From positions 1 through 6,119 of the forward strand of contig JAQVVW010000098.1 in NCBI GenBank assembly GCA_028698765.1: a DNA stretch of 6,119 nucleotides. Direction: 5' to 3'. This DNA comes from Methanoculleus sp. GTDB taxonomy: Archaea > Halobacteriota > Methanomicrobia > Methanomicrobiales > Methanoculleaceae. A program made the translations under genes and the position numbers. The notes under the pieces are model-generated. The model was not told the origin of the DNA and made no database searches. It saw nothing but the letters and a program-made list of their open reading frames with translations. This document shows, piece by piece, positions 1 to 4,742 of this stretch. Each line of letters begins with the position of its first letter. Position 1 is the stretch's first letter.

Positions 1-447
1 CTTGCAAGCGCCCAGGCAAGCGACACCATCGCGCTCCACGACCGGCGGGACATCTCCACCATGGACGCCACGGTCGCCGCAGGCAAACGGGCGTTTGCTC
101 AGGCGGGGCTGACCCACAAGGATATCAATATGGTGGAGGTCCACGACTGCTTCACGATCGCGGAGATCTGCGCGATCGAGGACCTCGGGTTCTGCAAGAA
201 GGGCGAAGCGGGAAGACTCACCGCGGACGGGGTCACGGCCCTCAACGGGGAGATCCCCGTGAACACGAGCGGCGGCCTGAAGGCCTGCGGCCACCCGGTC
301 GGTGCGACCGGGATCAAGCAGATCTACGAGATCGTCAGCCAGCTCCGCGGTGAGGCCGGGGGCAGGCAGGTAGACGGGGAGATCGGTATGGCGCATAACG
401 TCGGCGGCACCGGCGCGACGGTCGTCGTGCACATCCTGGGGGCCTAA
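1..447 (+). CDS. Archaeal acetoacetyl-CoA thiolase, C-terminal part (5' end outside window)
   Basis: This is the C-terminal ~148 residues of a thiolase. The reading frame is open from base 1, so the gene starts left of the window; an internal ATG at 61 is not the true start. Thiolases of this type condense two acetyl-CoA to acetoacetyl-CoA, the first step of the mevalonate pathway, in the cytoplasm. Visible signatures, numbered in the fragment, are VEVHDCF (about 45-51), typical of the SCP2/archaeal thiolase branch; the glycine-rich GHPVGATG loop with its catalytic-type His (about 97-104); and the C-terminal [13 protein letters not shown] segment. The stop is followed after 2 nt by a DUF35 gene. 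In archaea, thiolase, HMG-CoA synthase and DUF35 form a complex that channels acetoacetyl-CoA (known from Methanothermococcus thermolithotrophicus). Other acyl-CoA thiolases share these motifs, but the DUF35 neighbour and the nearby HMG-CoA reductase favour the mevalonate role. Confidence 0.93.
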   Translation, partial: LASAQASDTIALHDRRDISTMDATVAAGKRAFAQAGLTHKDINMVEVHDCFTIAEICAIEDLGFCKKGEAGRLTADGVTALNGEIPVNTSGGLKACGHPVGATGIKQIYEIVSQLRGEAGGRQVDGEIGMAHNVGGTGATVVVHILGA

Positions 448-449
448 CA

Positions 450-842
450 ATGTCGGTTTCACGGTTCTGGAGAAAGATCCCGCAGCGTTACAACCTCGTC
501 GGGACGCAGTGCACGACCTGCGGACGGTACTTCTTCCCGCCCCGGTCGCTCTGCCCCGACTGCCGGCGGAGCGGCAAGATCGCCGACCACAAGTTCACCG
601 GCGAGGGAACGGTCGTCACCTACACGGTGATCCGGTCGGCAAGCGACCAGTTCGAGCACACCACCCCCTATGTCCTCGCGATCGTCGAACTCGACGAGGG
701 GCCGAGGCTCACCACCCAGATCGCATGTCCCATCGAGGATATTAAGATCGGGATGCGGGTCAAAAGTGTCTTCCGCCGGATAGCGGCGGACGGCGAGAGC
801 GGCACCATCCACTACGGCACGAAGTTCGTGCCGGTGGAATAA
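450..842 (+). CDS. DUF35 Zn-ribbon/OB-fold protein, scaffold of the thiolase/HMG-CoA synthase complex
   Basis: This 130-residue protein has the size and layout of the DUF35 family. An N-terminal helix (SRFWRKIPQRYNLVG) is followed by a rubredoxin-like zinc ribbon with C21-x2-C24 and C35-x2-C38, preceded by the usual FFPPR stretch. From about residue 45 there is a C-terminal OB-fold (GEGTVVTYTVI ... YVLAIVEL ... IGMRVKSVF). In methanogens this protein bridges acetoacetyl-CoA thiolase and HMG-CoA synthase, with the OB domain contributing to a shared CoA site; it is not thought to be catalytic. The gene starts 2 nt after the thiolase stop, so co-transcription is nearly certain. The ribosome site is weak, only a G-run at 438-442 inside the thiolase gene, so translational coupling is likely. 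All four zinc cysteines are present, so I expect a functional protein. Confidence 0.92.
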   Translation: MSVSRFWRKIPQRYNLVGTQCTTCGRYFFPPRSLCPDCRRSGKIADHKFTGEGTVVTYTVIRSASDQFEHTTPYVLAIVELDEGPRLTTQIACPIEDIKIGMRVKSVFRRIAADGESGTIHYGTKFVPVE

Positions 843-852
843 CTCTACCTCC

Positions 853-917
853 TTTTGGGTTGACAGGGTTTTTCCGCGCTCTGCGCGGGATTGAATCACG
901 CCCTATACTCTATTTTT
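853..917 (+). terminator. Oligo-T tracts ending the thiolase/DUF35 operon
   Basis: Three T-rich runs lie just after the DUF35 stop on the coding strand: TTTT at 853-856, TTTTT at 869-873 and TTTTT at 913-917. A perfect 6-bp stem with a 3-nt loop (874-888, CCGCGC/GCGCGG) sits between the second and third. Archaeal RNA polymerase terminates at non-template oligo-T without needing a hairpin, so this cluster is a plausible staggered terminator. It is predicted from position and composition only. Confidence 0.45.
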
Positions 918-1078
918 GGCTCATGTGAAGTCCATGTGGGCGTTGGTGCTCTCTTTCGCACCTGCGGCACTCATGCTCCGGACGTTCCGTCCGTCGCACT
1001 TCGAACCCGCTGATCCCCTGTGGTTGCACATAGTACGGATTCCGTGGGAGTATCGCCATAGGAGGTTCAAAGGATAGA

Positions 1079-1095
1079 ACCCGGGCGCCCCGGGT
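1079..1095. repeat. Perfect 7-bp inverted repeat with 3-nt loop
   Basis: The arms ACCCGGG and CCCGGGT pair perfectly around CGC. On the minus strand it lies about 95 nt past the trm5 stop and beyond the T6 run, so it may be part of the trm5 3' end or a bidirectional structure. No function can be assigned from sequence. Confidence 0.4.
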
Positions 1096-1132
1096 GCGAT
1101 GGGGAGCCCGGGAGGGAAAGGCCCGGTCGGCG

Positions 1133-1138
1133 AAAAAA
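1133..1138 (-). terminator. T6 tract, likely trm5 terminator
   Basis: An A6 run on the plus strand reads as TTTTTT in the trm5 direction, 52 nt after the trm5 stop. Six consecutive U residues are a typical archaeal intrinsic termination signal. This is the only long T-run on that strand between trm5 and the structures near 1079-1095. Confidence 0.4.
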
Positions 1139-1190
1139 GAGCAAGATACTCGATAACTGAGGATGCGAGAACTGCAATCTCCAGATCCCC

Positions 1191-2114
1191 TCATTTCTCC
1201 ACCACAATATCATACACCGCGTGCCACTTTCCCGGCGAATACGTCCTGACCTGCCGCTCGGCGACCTCTCCCTGGGTAACCTCGCGGATCCGGGGGAGGT
1301 ATTCGCCCTCCTGCTCCTCGAGGGCGTAGAGGTGGATCGTCCCGCCGTCCCGGCAGAGGGCGGCCGCCGCCGGGAGGAACTCCGGCGCGGCGAGGGGGAG
1401 GTTCATGACGAGCCGGTCGAAGGGAGGAAACCCAAGCCGGGGGAGGTGGCCGGCGTCGGCGAGCACCGGGATGACGTTCCCGGTGCGGTTGAGCACTATG
1501 TTCTCGACCAGGAGGTGGACCGCGGCGGGGTTGAGGTCGGCCGCGACGACGATCCCCGCCTTCCTGGCGAGGGTGATCGCGAACGGCCCGACACCGGCGA
1601 ACATATCGAGCACCCGCTCCCCCTCCTCCATCGCCCCGAGAACCCGCTGCCGCTCGGTCGAGAGCCGGGCGGAGAAGTAGGCGAGGGAGAGATCAACGTC
1701 AAACGAGTGGCCGTACTCCGTCACCCGGGTGCGAGTGGTGGGAACCCCCGCAAGGACGGAGAACCGGCGGGTGCGGTACTCTCCCTCGACCGCAGTCTCG
1801 GGAAAGAGGACCGTCTCAAGCGACGGCCGGGATGCGAGCAGCCGCTCCGCGCCCCGGGGATCGTTCTCCTGCATGATCGCAATCCCTCCCACGAGTTCGT
1901 GGCGGGGAAGGTCGATACGCTCCGGCACCGCCTCGAACCCGCACCGGACGGCGCCCGGGACCTCCTCCGTCACCGGGAAGAGGATCGCGTCGCCCTCCGG
2001 GCGCGGGCGGAGCCGTCGGTCGAGGAGCCCCTCATCGAGCAGCCGACGCCGCGTCCCTTCAGCTTCCTGTCTCGGCACCGCAAGGCACCACTGTTCCCCG
2101 TCCACGTCGACCAC
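1191..2114 (-). CDS. trm5: tRNA (guanine37-N1)-methyltransferase, Trm5b type
   Basis: This 307-residue class I SAM-dependent methyltransferase closely follows the Methanocaldococcus jannaschii Trm5 pattern. It would methylate N1 of G37, next to the anticodon, which prevents +1 frameshifting. Residues 8-50 resemble the small N-terminal D1 domain, and the Rossmann domain starts near 165. Key residues align with the Mj enzyme: R114 (Mj R145), R150, E154 and R155 in the YFSARLSTER stretch (Mj R181, E185, R186), the SAM motif DMFAGVGPF (170-178), acidic AADLNP (191-196), and the N238-L-P240 motif (Mj N265-P267). It is slightly shorter than the Mj protein, with less sequence between D1 and D2. The start is GTG at 2114; an in-frame TAA at 2126-2124 limits upstream extension and an ATG at 2121 is out of frame. 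No clear Shine-Dalgarno site is seen. The gene is divergent from hmgA across 35 bp. A role in wyosine biosynthesis (Taw21-like Trm5a) is less likely but not excluded. Confidence 0.9.
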   Translation of the reverse strand: MVDVDGEQWCLAVPRQEAEGTRRRLLDEGLLDRRLRPRPEGDAILFPVTEEVPGAVRCGFEAVPERIDLPRHELVGGIAIMQENDPRGAERLLASRPSLETVLFPETAVEGEYRTRRFSVLAGVPTTRTRVTEYGHSFDVDLSLAYFSARLSTERQRVLGAMEEGERVLDMFAGVGPFAITLARKAGIVVAADLNPAAVHLLVENIVLNRTGNVIPVLADAGHLPRLGFPPFDRLVMNLPLAAPEFLPAAAALCRDGGTIHLYALEEQEGEYLPRIREVTQGEVAERQVRTYSPGKWHAVYDIVVEK

Positions 2115-2149
2115 CAGCCATCTTTAGGTATGAGTTCTCATACTTATTC
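2115..2149. promoter_or_regulatory. Divergent trm5/hmgA promoter gap
   Basis: Only 35 bp separate the trm5 GTG from the hmgA ATG, so both core promoters must overlap each other or extend into the opposite gene. There is no Shine-Dalgarno site before hmgA (the bases before ATG are TACTTATTC), which suggests a leaderless or very short-leader transcript. A TTTA-containing stretch near 2121-2128 is the only weak TATA-like candidate for hmgA at the expected distance. The palindrome at 2128-2143 fills the centre of this gap. Confidence 0.5.
2128..2143. promoter_or_regulatory. Perfect palindrome GTATGAG-TT-CTCATAC, candidate operator
   Basis: The two 7-bp arms are exact reverse complements around a 2-bp spacer. 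The element ends 6 bp before the hmgA ATG and begins 13 bp upstream of the trm5 GTG. Pairing resumes outside one mismatch (2125-2126 with 2145-2146). Its size fits a dimeric helix-turn-helix repressor site, and its position would block initiation in one or both directions. The function is inferred from placement only; no regulator is encoded nearby. Confidence 0.45.
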
Positions 2150-3358
2150 ATGGATGAGTATATCGAGAGGCTGAAAGACGGGTCTCTCAAACTCTACGCA
2201 CTCGAAAAGGTTCTCCCCCCCGAGGAGGCCGTCCGGGTGCGCCGGGCGTTCGTCGAGGGCGAGACCGGCACCGCCCTCCCTGCGGTGGGATCGTTCACGA
2301 TCGATATCGACCGGGTCGTGAAGCGCAACATCGAGAACATGATCGGCACCGTCCAGGTGCCGCTCGGTGTCGCGGGGCCGCTCCGGGTGAAGGGCGAGTA
2401 CGCCGACGGCTCGTACTACCTCCCGCTCGCCACGACCGAAGGGGCGCTCGTCGCCTCGGTGAACCGCGGCTGCTCCCTCATCACCCGGGCGGGAGGCGCG
2501 GACGTCCGGATCATGCGGGACGGGATGACCCGGGCGCCGGTCTTCGCCGCACGCGACGTGGGCCACGCCCGGGAGGTGGCGGCCTGGGTCGAGAGCCACA
2601 CCAGAGAGATCCGCGAGGCTGCGGAGAGCACCACGAAGCACGGGGAGTTCCTCGAAGCCGTCACCTACGTCGCGGGGACGAGCGTCTTCGTCCGGCTCGA
2701 ACTCGACACAAAAGACGCCATGGGCATGAACATGGTGACGATAGCAGGCCAGAAGGTCGGCGAACTCATCGAGCGGGAGACCGGCGCCCGCCTCGTCGCC
2801 ACGTCCGGGAACATGTGCACCGACAAGAAGCCGGCTGCGATCAACCTGGTCCGGGGCCGGGGGAAGACCGTGGTTTCGGGTGTACGGCTCACCGACGCGA
2901 TGGTCGCGGATCTCTTGAAGACCGATGCGGAGACGCTCATCGAGGTCAATTACAGGAAGAATCTGGTGGGTTCGGCGCGGGCGGCCTCGTTCGGGTTCAA
3001 CGCCCACGCAGCAAACGTCGTCGCCGCCACCTTCATCGCCTGCGGGCAGGACCCCGCCCACGTCGTCGAGGGGAGCACCGCGATCACCACCGTCGACCGG
3101 GTGGACGGCGGAGTCTACGTCTCGGTCACCCTCCCGTCGCTCCCCGTCGGGACGGTCGGCGGCGGGACGGGGGTCGATACCCAGCACGAGTGTCTCGCGA
3201 TGCTCGGCGTCGCCGGGGGCGGCGACCCGCCGGGAGCCCACGCGAAGGCATTTTCCGAGATCATCGCCGCCGGGGTGCTCGCCGGCGAACTCTCCCTCCT
3301 CGGCGCCCTCGCGGCGCAGCACCTCGCCCGGGCGCACCAGGAGCACGGGCGGGGGTGA
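2150..3358 (+). CDS. hmgA: HMG-CoA reductase, class I (NADPH)
   Basis: This is a complete 402-residue soluble class I HMG-CoA reductase, about the length of the archaeal enzymes (405 in M. jannaschii). It reduces HMG-CoA to mevalonate with two NADPH, the committed step to archaeal isoprenoid lipids. The order of motifs is as expected: KRNIENMIGTVQVPLGVAGP (58-77), ATTEGALVASVNRG with catalytic E97, the NADPH-binding DAMGMNMV (189-196), SGNMCTDKKPAAIN with D225 and catalytic K226 (human K691), GQDPAHVVEGS with catalytic D301 (human D767), GTVGGGT (334-340), and the C-terminal HLARAHQ with catalytic H396 (human H866). There is no membrane anchor. All catalytic residues are intact. The ATG at 2150 gives an N-terminus like other archaeal reductases. 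It shares a pathway with the thiolase/DUF35 genes 1.3 kb upstream but is separated from them by the reversed trm5 gene, so it has its own promoter. Confidence 0.97.
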   Translation: MDEYIERLKDGSLKLYALEKVLPPEEAVRVRRAFVEGETGTALPAVGSFTIDIDRVVKRNIENMIGTVQVPLGVAGPLRVKGEYADGSYYLPLATTEGALVASVNRGCSLITRAGGADVRIMRDGMTRAPVFAARDVGHAREVAAWVESHTREIREAAESTTKHGEFLEAVTYVAGTSVFVRLELDTKDAMGMNMVTIAGQKVGELIERETGARLVATSGNMCTDKKPAAINLVRGRGKTVVSGVRLTDAMVADLLKTDAETLIEVNYRKNLVGSARAASFGFNAHAANVVAATFIACGQDPAHVVEGSTAITTVDRVDGGVYVSVTLPSLPVGTVGGGTGVDTQHECLAMLGVAGGGDPPGAHAKAFSEIIAAGVLAGELSLLGALAAQHLARAHQEHGRG

Positions 3359-3361
3359 GGC

Positions 3362-3408
3362 GGGGAGTACCCCCGGTACTTCCCGGCACCGCTGTGGTGC
3401 CGGAAGTA
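3362..3408 (+). promoter_or_regulatory. Two overlapping, mutually exclusive hairpins after hmgA
   Basis: Hairpin A spans 3362-3384: a 10-bp stem (one G-U pair) closing a CCC loop, beginning 4 nt after the hmgA stop. Hairpin B spans 3377-3408: 13 bp with a single bulged C at 3382 and a GCTGT loop. Both use bases 3377-3384, so only one can form at a time, as in attenuators. No U-tract follows hairpin B, so a bacterial-type intrinsic terminator is not supported. The element could be an hmgA 3' end structure, a processing site, or a palindromic repeat. No function is proven. Confidence 0.55.
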
Positions 3409-3423
3409 AAGGCACATGAGAAC

Positions 3424-3433
3424 ATTTAAGATA
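3424..3433 (+). promoter_or_regulatory. TATA-like box for mntA-hepT
   Basis: ATTTAAGATA lies with its centre about 33 bp before the ATG at 3461. A start about 25 bp downstream of the box would give a leader of roughly 8 nt. This supports the ATG at 3461 over the in-frame ATG at 3416, which lies upstream of the box. No Shine-Dalgarno site is evident. Confidence 0.4.
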
Positions 3434-3460
3434 CGCGATCGTCGTAAGTACTTCTTGGAC

Positions 3461-3763
3461 ATGAATCCGGGAGCCGATATCTATACCCTTCTCATCCAGG
3501 AGCGGGATGAGATCCTATCTCTCGCGCACCGGAGGGGAGCCAGAAACGTGCGGGTGTTCGGATCCGTGGCACGAAACGAAGCCCGGGAAGACAGTGATAT
3601 CGACCTCCTGATCGACCTCGATCCCGACCGGAGTCTCCTTGACGTGGGCGGTCTTGCGATGGATCTCTCGCTCCTGCTCGGTCGTTCGGTTGATGTTGTG
3701 ACCGAAGCGGGACTTCGGGAGCGTATTCGATCAAGGGTCTTACAGGAAGCCCGGCCTTTATGA
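3461..3763 (+). CDS. mntA: MntA-type minimal nucleotidyltransferase antitoxin
   Basis: This 100-residue protein belongs to the minimal nucleotidyltransferase (MNT) family, the antitoxin half of HepT/MntA modules. Family members that have been tested transfer AMP from ATP to a tyrosine of the HepT toxin, which silences it. The catalytic signature is complete: FGSVARNE with G34-S35, then SDIDLLID with the metal-binding D46 and D48, and a likely third carboxylate at D78 (SVDVV). The in-frame ATG at 3416 would add 15 residues ([15 protein letters not shown]) that do not look like the family N-terminus and would run across the TATA-like box, so I prefer 3461. The gene overlaps hepT by 4 nt (ATGA at 3760-3763), typical of coupled toxin-antitoxin translation. 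Substrate specificity could differ, but the partner makes the assignment firm. Confidence 0.88.
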   Translation: MNPGADIYTLLIQERDEILSLAHRRGARNVRVFGSVARNEAREDSDIDLLIDLDPDRSLLDVGGLAMDLSLLLGRSVDVVTEAGLRERIRSRVLQEARPL

Positions 3764-4089
3764 GAGACGATCGTGAACGGCTGCTGGATGTTATCGAGGC
3801 CATCGAACGAATTGAAAGAGTATCAGTCCGAGGACGTGAGTACTTCTACAATGATGAGATGGCACAGGTCTGGATAATCCACCACCTTCAGATCATCGGG
3901 GAAGCCGTACGGGGGATTTCATCAGAATTCAAGGCTGAAAAACCGGGAATCCCCTGGACGGACATCATCGGAATGAGGAATGTCCTTATACACCACTATT
4001 TTGGAATCGACCGCGATGCAGTCTGGAATGTGGTCGAACGCGATCTGTTGGAACTGAAAAACCAGATCCTGCCCTGGGTCAGGGAGTAG
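3760..4089 (+). CDS. hepT: HepT-type HEPN toxin (DUF86)
   Basis: This 109-residue, mainly helical protein is a HepT/DUF86 family HEPN ribonuclease, the toxin of the pair. The diagnostic R-x4-H-x-Y motif is present as R73-NVLI-H78-H79-Y80 inside [16 protein letters not shown]. In studied systems the Arg and His are needed for RNA cleavage, and the Tyr is the residue AMPylated by MntA. Other family-like parts are the early segment [25 protein letters not shown] (residues 26-50), written here in outline only, and the KPGIPWTDI loop before the catalytic helix. Length is normal, with no frameshift. The start overlaps the mntA stop by 4 nt; AGGA at 3744-3747 is a possible, somewhat distant ribosome site. 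GC content and third-position GC are lower than in hmgA and the DUF1015 gene, with AGA, CGA and ATA codons, which suggests transfer. Confidence 0.9.
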   Translation: MRDDRERLLDVIEAIERIERVSVRGREYFYNDEMAQVWIIHHLQIIGEAVRGISSEFKAEKPGIPWTDIIGMRNVLIHHYFGIDRDAVWNVVERDLLELKNQILPWVRE

Positions 4090-4142
4090 GGGCCACTTGG
4101 AACGATAGTGAGCTGCTCCGGTTCTACGATCCGTCGCGAGTC

Positions 4143-4161
4143 GAAAACGCTTGGCGTTTTC
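4143..4161. terminator. Hairpin terminator between convergent hepT and rimI
   Basis: GAAAACGC and GCGTTTTC form a perfect 8-bp stem around a TTG loop. The T4 arm is near-symmetric, so the structure reads similarly on both strands: 53 nt after the hepT stop and about 30 nt after the rimI stop. Position between convergent genes and the U-containing 3' arm fit a bidirectional terminator, although the T-run is inside the stem rather than after it. Confidence 0.5.
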
Positions 4162-4191
4162 TCCCGTTCCCGCCGTTTCGGCCCGTCACAT

Positions 4192-4656
4192 TTAAAACCT
4201 GAACCACTTCATCATGACCAGAGCGTCCTCCTCGTTCGCGTAATAAGCCGCGACCTGGAAGACCTCCCGGTAGCCGAGACGGCGGTAGAACTCCTGCGCT
4301 CCGGTGTTCGTCACCCTGACCTCGAGCTGGACGGCGCTCGCCCCGAGGATGAGATACTCCTGCTCCAGGCGGCGGATGAGGTGCTGCCCGATCCCCTGGC
4401 GACGATACCCGGAGGCGACGGCGAGGTTCATGATATGCCCGTACACCTCTTCCCCGGTGTCTTCAACGCCCCCGGCGACGAAGCCGGCCACGTCACCGTT
4501 GTTCTTTGCCACGAAGAAGGTCTCCGGGTAGCAGGCGAGCGATTCCTGGAGCGTCCGCTCGTCCCAGGGGTCGGTGAAGGCCGACCTCTCGACGGCGACT
4601 ATCTGCGGAATGTCTGCGGGCTGTGCCCGGCGAATAATGAGTTGGAGCGGCATCAT
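4192..4656 (-). CDS. rimI: RimI-type N-alpha-acetyltransferase (GNAT family)
   Basis: With the chosen start this is a 154-residue single-domain GNAT protein, the normal size for RimI/archaeal Ard1-like enzymes, which move acetyl from acetyl-CoA to protein N-termini. The acetyl-CoA pyrophosphate loop (motif A) is GYRRQGIGQHLI (83-94), preceded by the beta-4 strand IMNLAV. LEVRVTNTGAQEFYRRLGY (111-129) carries the family Asn and Tyr (Y124), and YYANEEDALVMMK near the end matches the usual RimI C-terminus. The in-frame GTG at 4722 would add 22 residues unlike the family. ATG at 4656 is preferred because GGAGGGAGAGG (4675-4665) ends 8 nt upstream and a TATA-like box lies at 4697-4689; ATG at 4653 is equally possible. 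The gene is divergent from the DUF1015 gene and convergent with hepT. The exact substrate cannot be told from sequence. Confidence 0.9.
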   Translation of the reverse strand: MMPLQLIIRRAQPADIPQIVAVERSAFTDPWDERTLQESLACYPETFFVAKNNGDVAGFVAGGVEDTGEEVYGHIMNLAVASGYRRQGIGQHLIRRLEQEYLILGASAVQLEVRVTNTGAQEFYRRLGYREVFQVAAYYANEEDALVMMKWFRF

Positions 4657-4664
4657 AGTTTCGG

Positions 4665-4676
4665 CCTCTCCCTCCT
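4665..4676 (-). promoter_or_regulatory. rimI ribosome binding site (decides the start)
   Basis: AGGAGGGAGAGG on the minus strand complements the 16S 3' end, with the GAGG core 8 nt before ATG 4656. It is the strongest Shine-Dalgarno-like sequence in the window and argues against the upstream GTG start. Confidence 0.6.
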
Positions 4677-4688
4677 GGAGTGCCCTAT

Positions 4689-4697
4689 CTAATATAG
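4689..4697 (-). promoter_or_regulatory. TATA-like box for rimI
   Basis: On the minus strand CTATATTAG is centred 37 bp before the ATG at 4656 and lies inside the possible longer frame from GTG 4722. A start about 25 bp downstream would fall just beside the AGGAGG ribosome site. This is the best TATA match in the 86-bp divergent gap shared with the DUF1015 gene. Confidence 0.45.
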
Positions 4698-4742
4698 TCT
4701 CAGGAAACAAAATAGTAGGCACATACGAGTGTGGCGGTATTT

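Larger units (their letters stand above)
843..1190. other. 348-bp convergent intergenic region with no supported gene
   Basis: This gap separates the plus-strand DUF35 gene from the minus-strand trm5 gene. It has lower GC and more mixed third-position bases than its flanks. It holds T-tracts at the left end and small perfect stems at 874-888, 979-993 (CGGACG-TTC-CGTCCG) and 1079-1095 (ACCCGGG-CGC-CCCGGGT), plus an A6 run at 1133-1138. Two short open frames can be drawn: plus 934-1077 (47 residues, hydrophobic start MWALVLSFAP) and minus 910-1194 (94 residues, overlapping the trm5 stop as ATGA). Neither has recognisable domains, and the longer one lacks the GC-rich third positions of neighbouring genes. 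I do not call either as a gene. A decayed gene, a dispersed repeat or a small RNA remains possible. Confidence 0.5.

Noticed and set aside
995..1012. GGTTCGAAG on the minus strand resembling a tRNA T-loop
   Set aside because: The flanking 5-bp arms do not pair and no acceptor, D or anticodon arms can be assembled around it.
1099..1329. Small plus-strand frame after a GGAGG-like site at 1061-1065
   Set aside because: The site is too far from the ATG at 1099, and the frame runs into the 3' end of trm5 on the opposite strand.
1221..2174. Plus-strand open frame of 317 codons opposite trm5
   Set aside because: It is a compositional shadow; the minus strand carries the complete Trm5 catalytic set.
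2144..3415. Long open frame (423 codons) antisense to HMG-CoA reductase
   Set aside because: It is a low-complexity Asp/Gly/Arg/Val-rich translation caused by GC-rich third positions of hmgA; no domain is seen and the sense gene is unambiguous.
3416..3460. N-terminal extension of mntA from ATG 3416
   Set aside because: It covers the TATA-like box, and the extra 15 residues are unlike MNT family N-termini.
3422..4195. 8-bp direct repeat ACATTTAA at 3422-3429 and 4188-4195 flanking mntA-hepT, as a possible target duplication
   Set aside because: The repeat is short and AT-rich, overlaps a TATA-like box on one side and the rimI stop on the other, and no transposase or terminal inverted repeats accompany it; chance is likely.
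4657..4722. N-terminal extension of rimI from GTG 4722
   Set aside because: It would include the TATA-like box and the ribosome site, and the added residues do not resemble RimI proteins.
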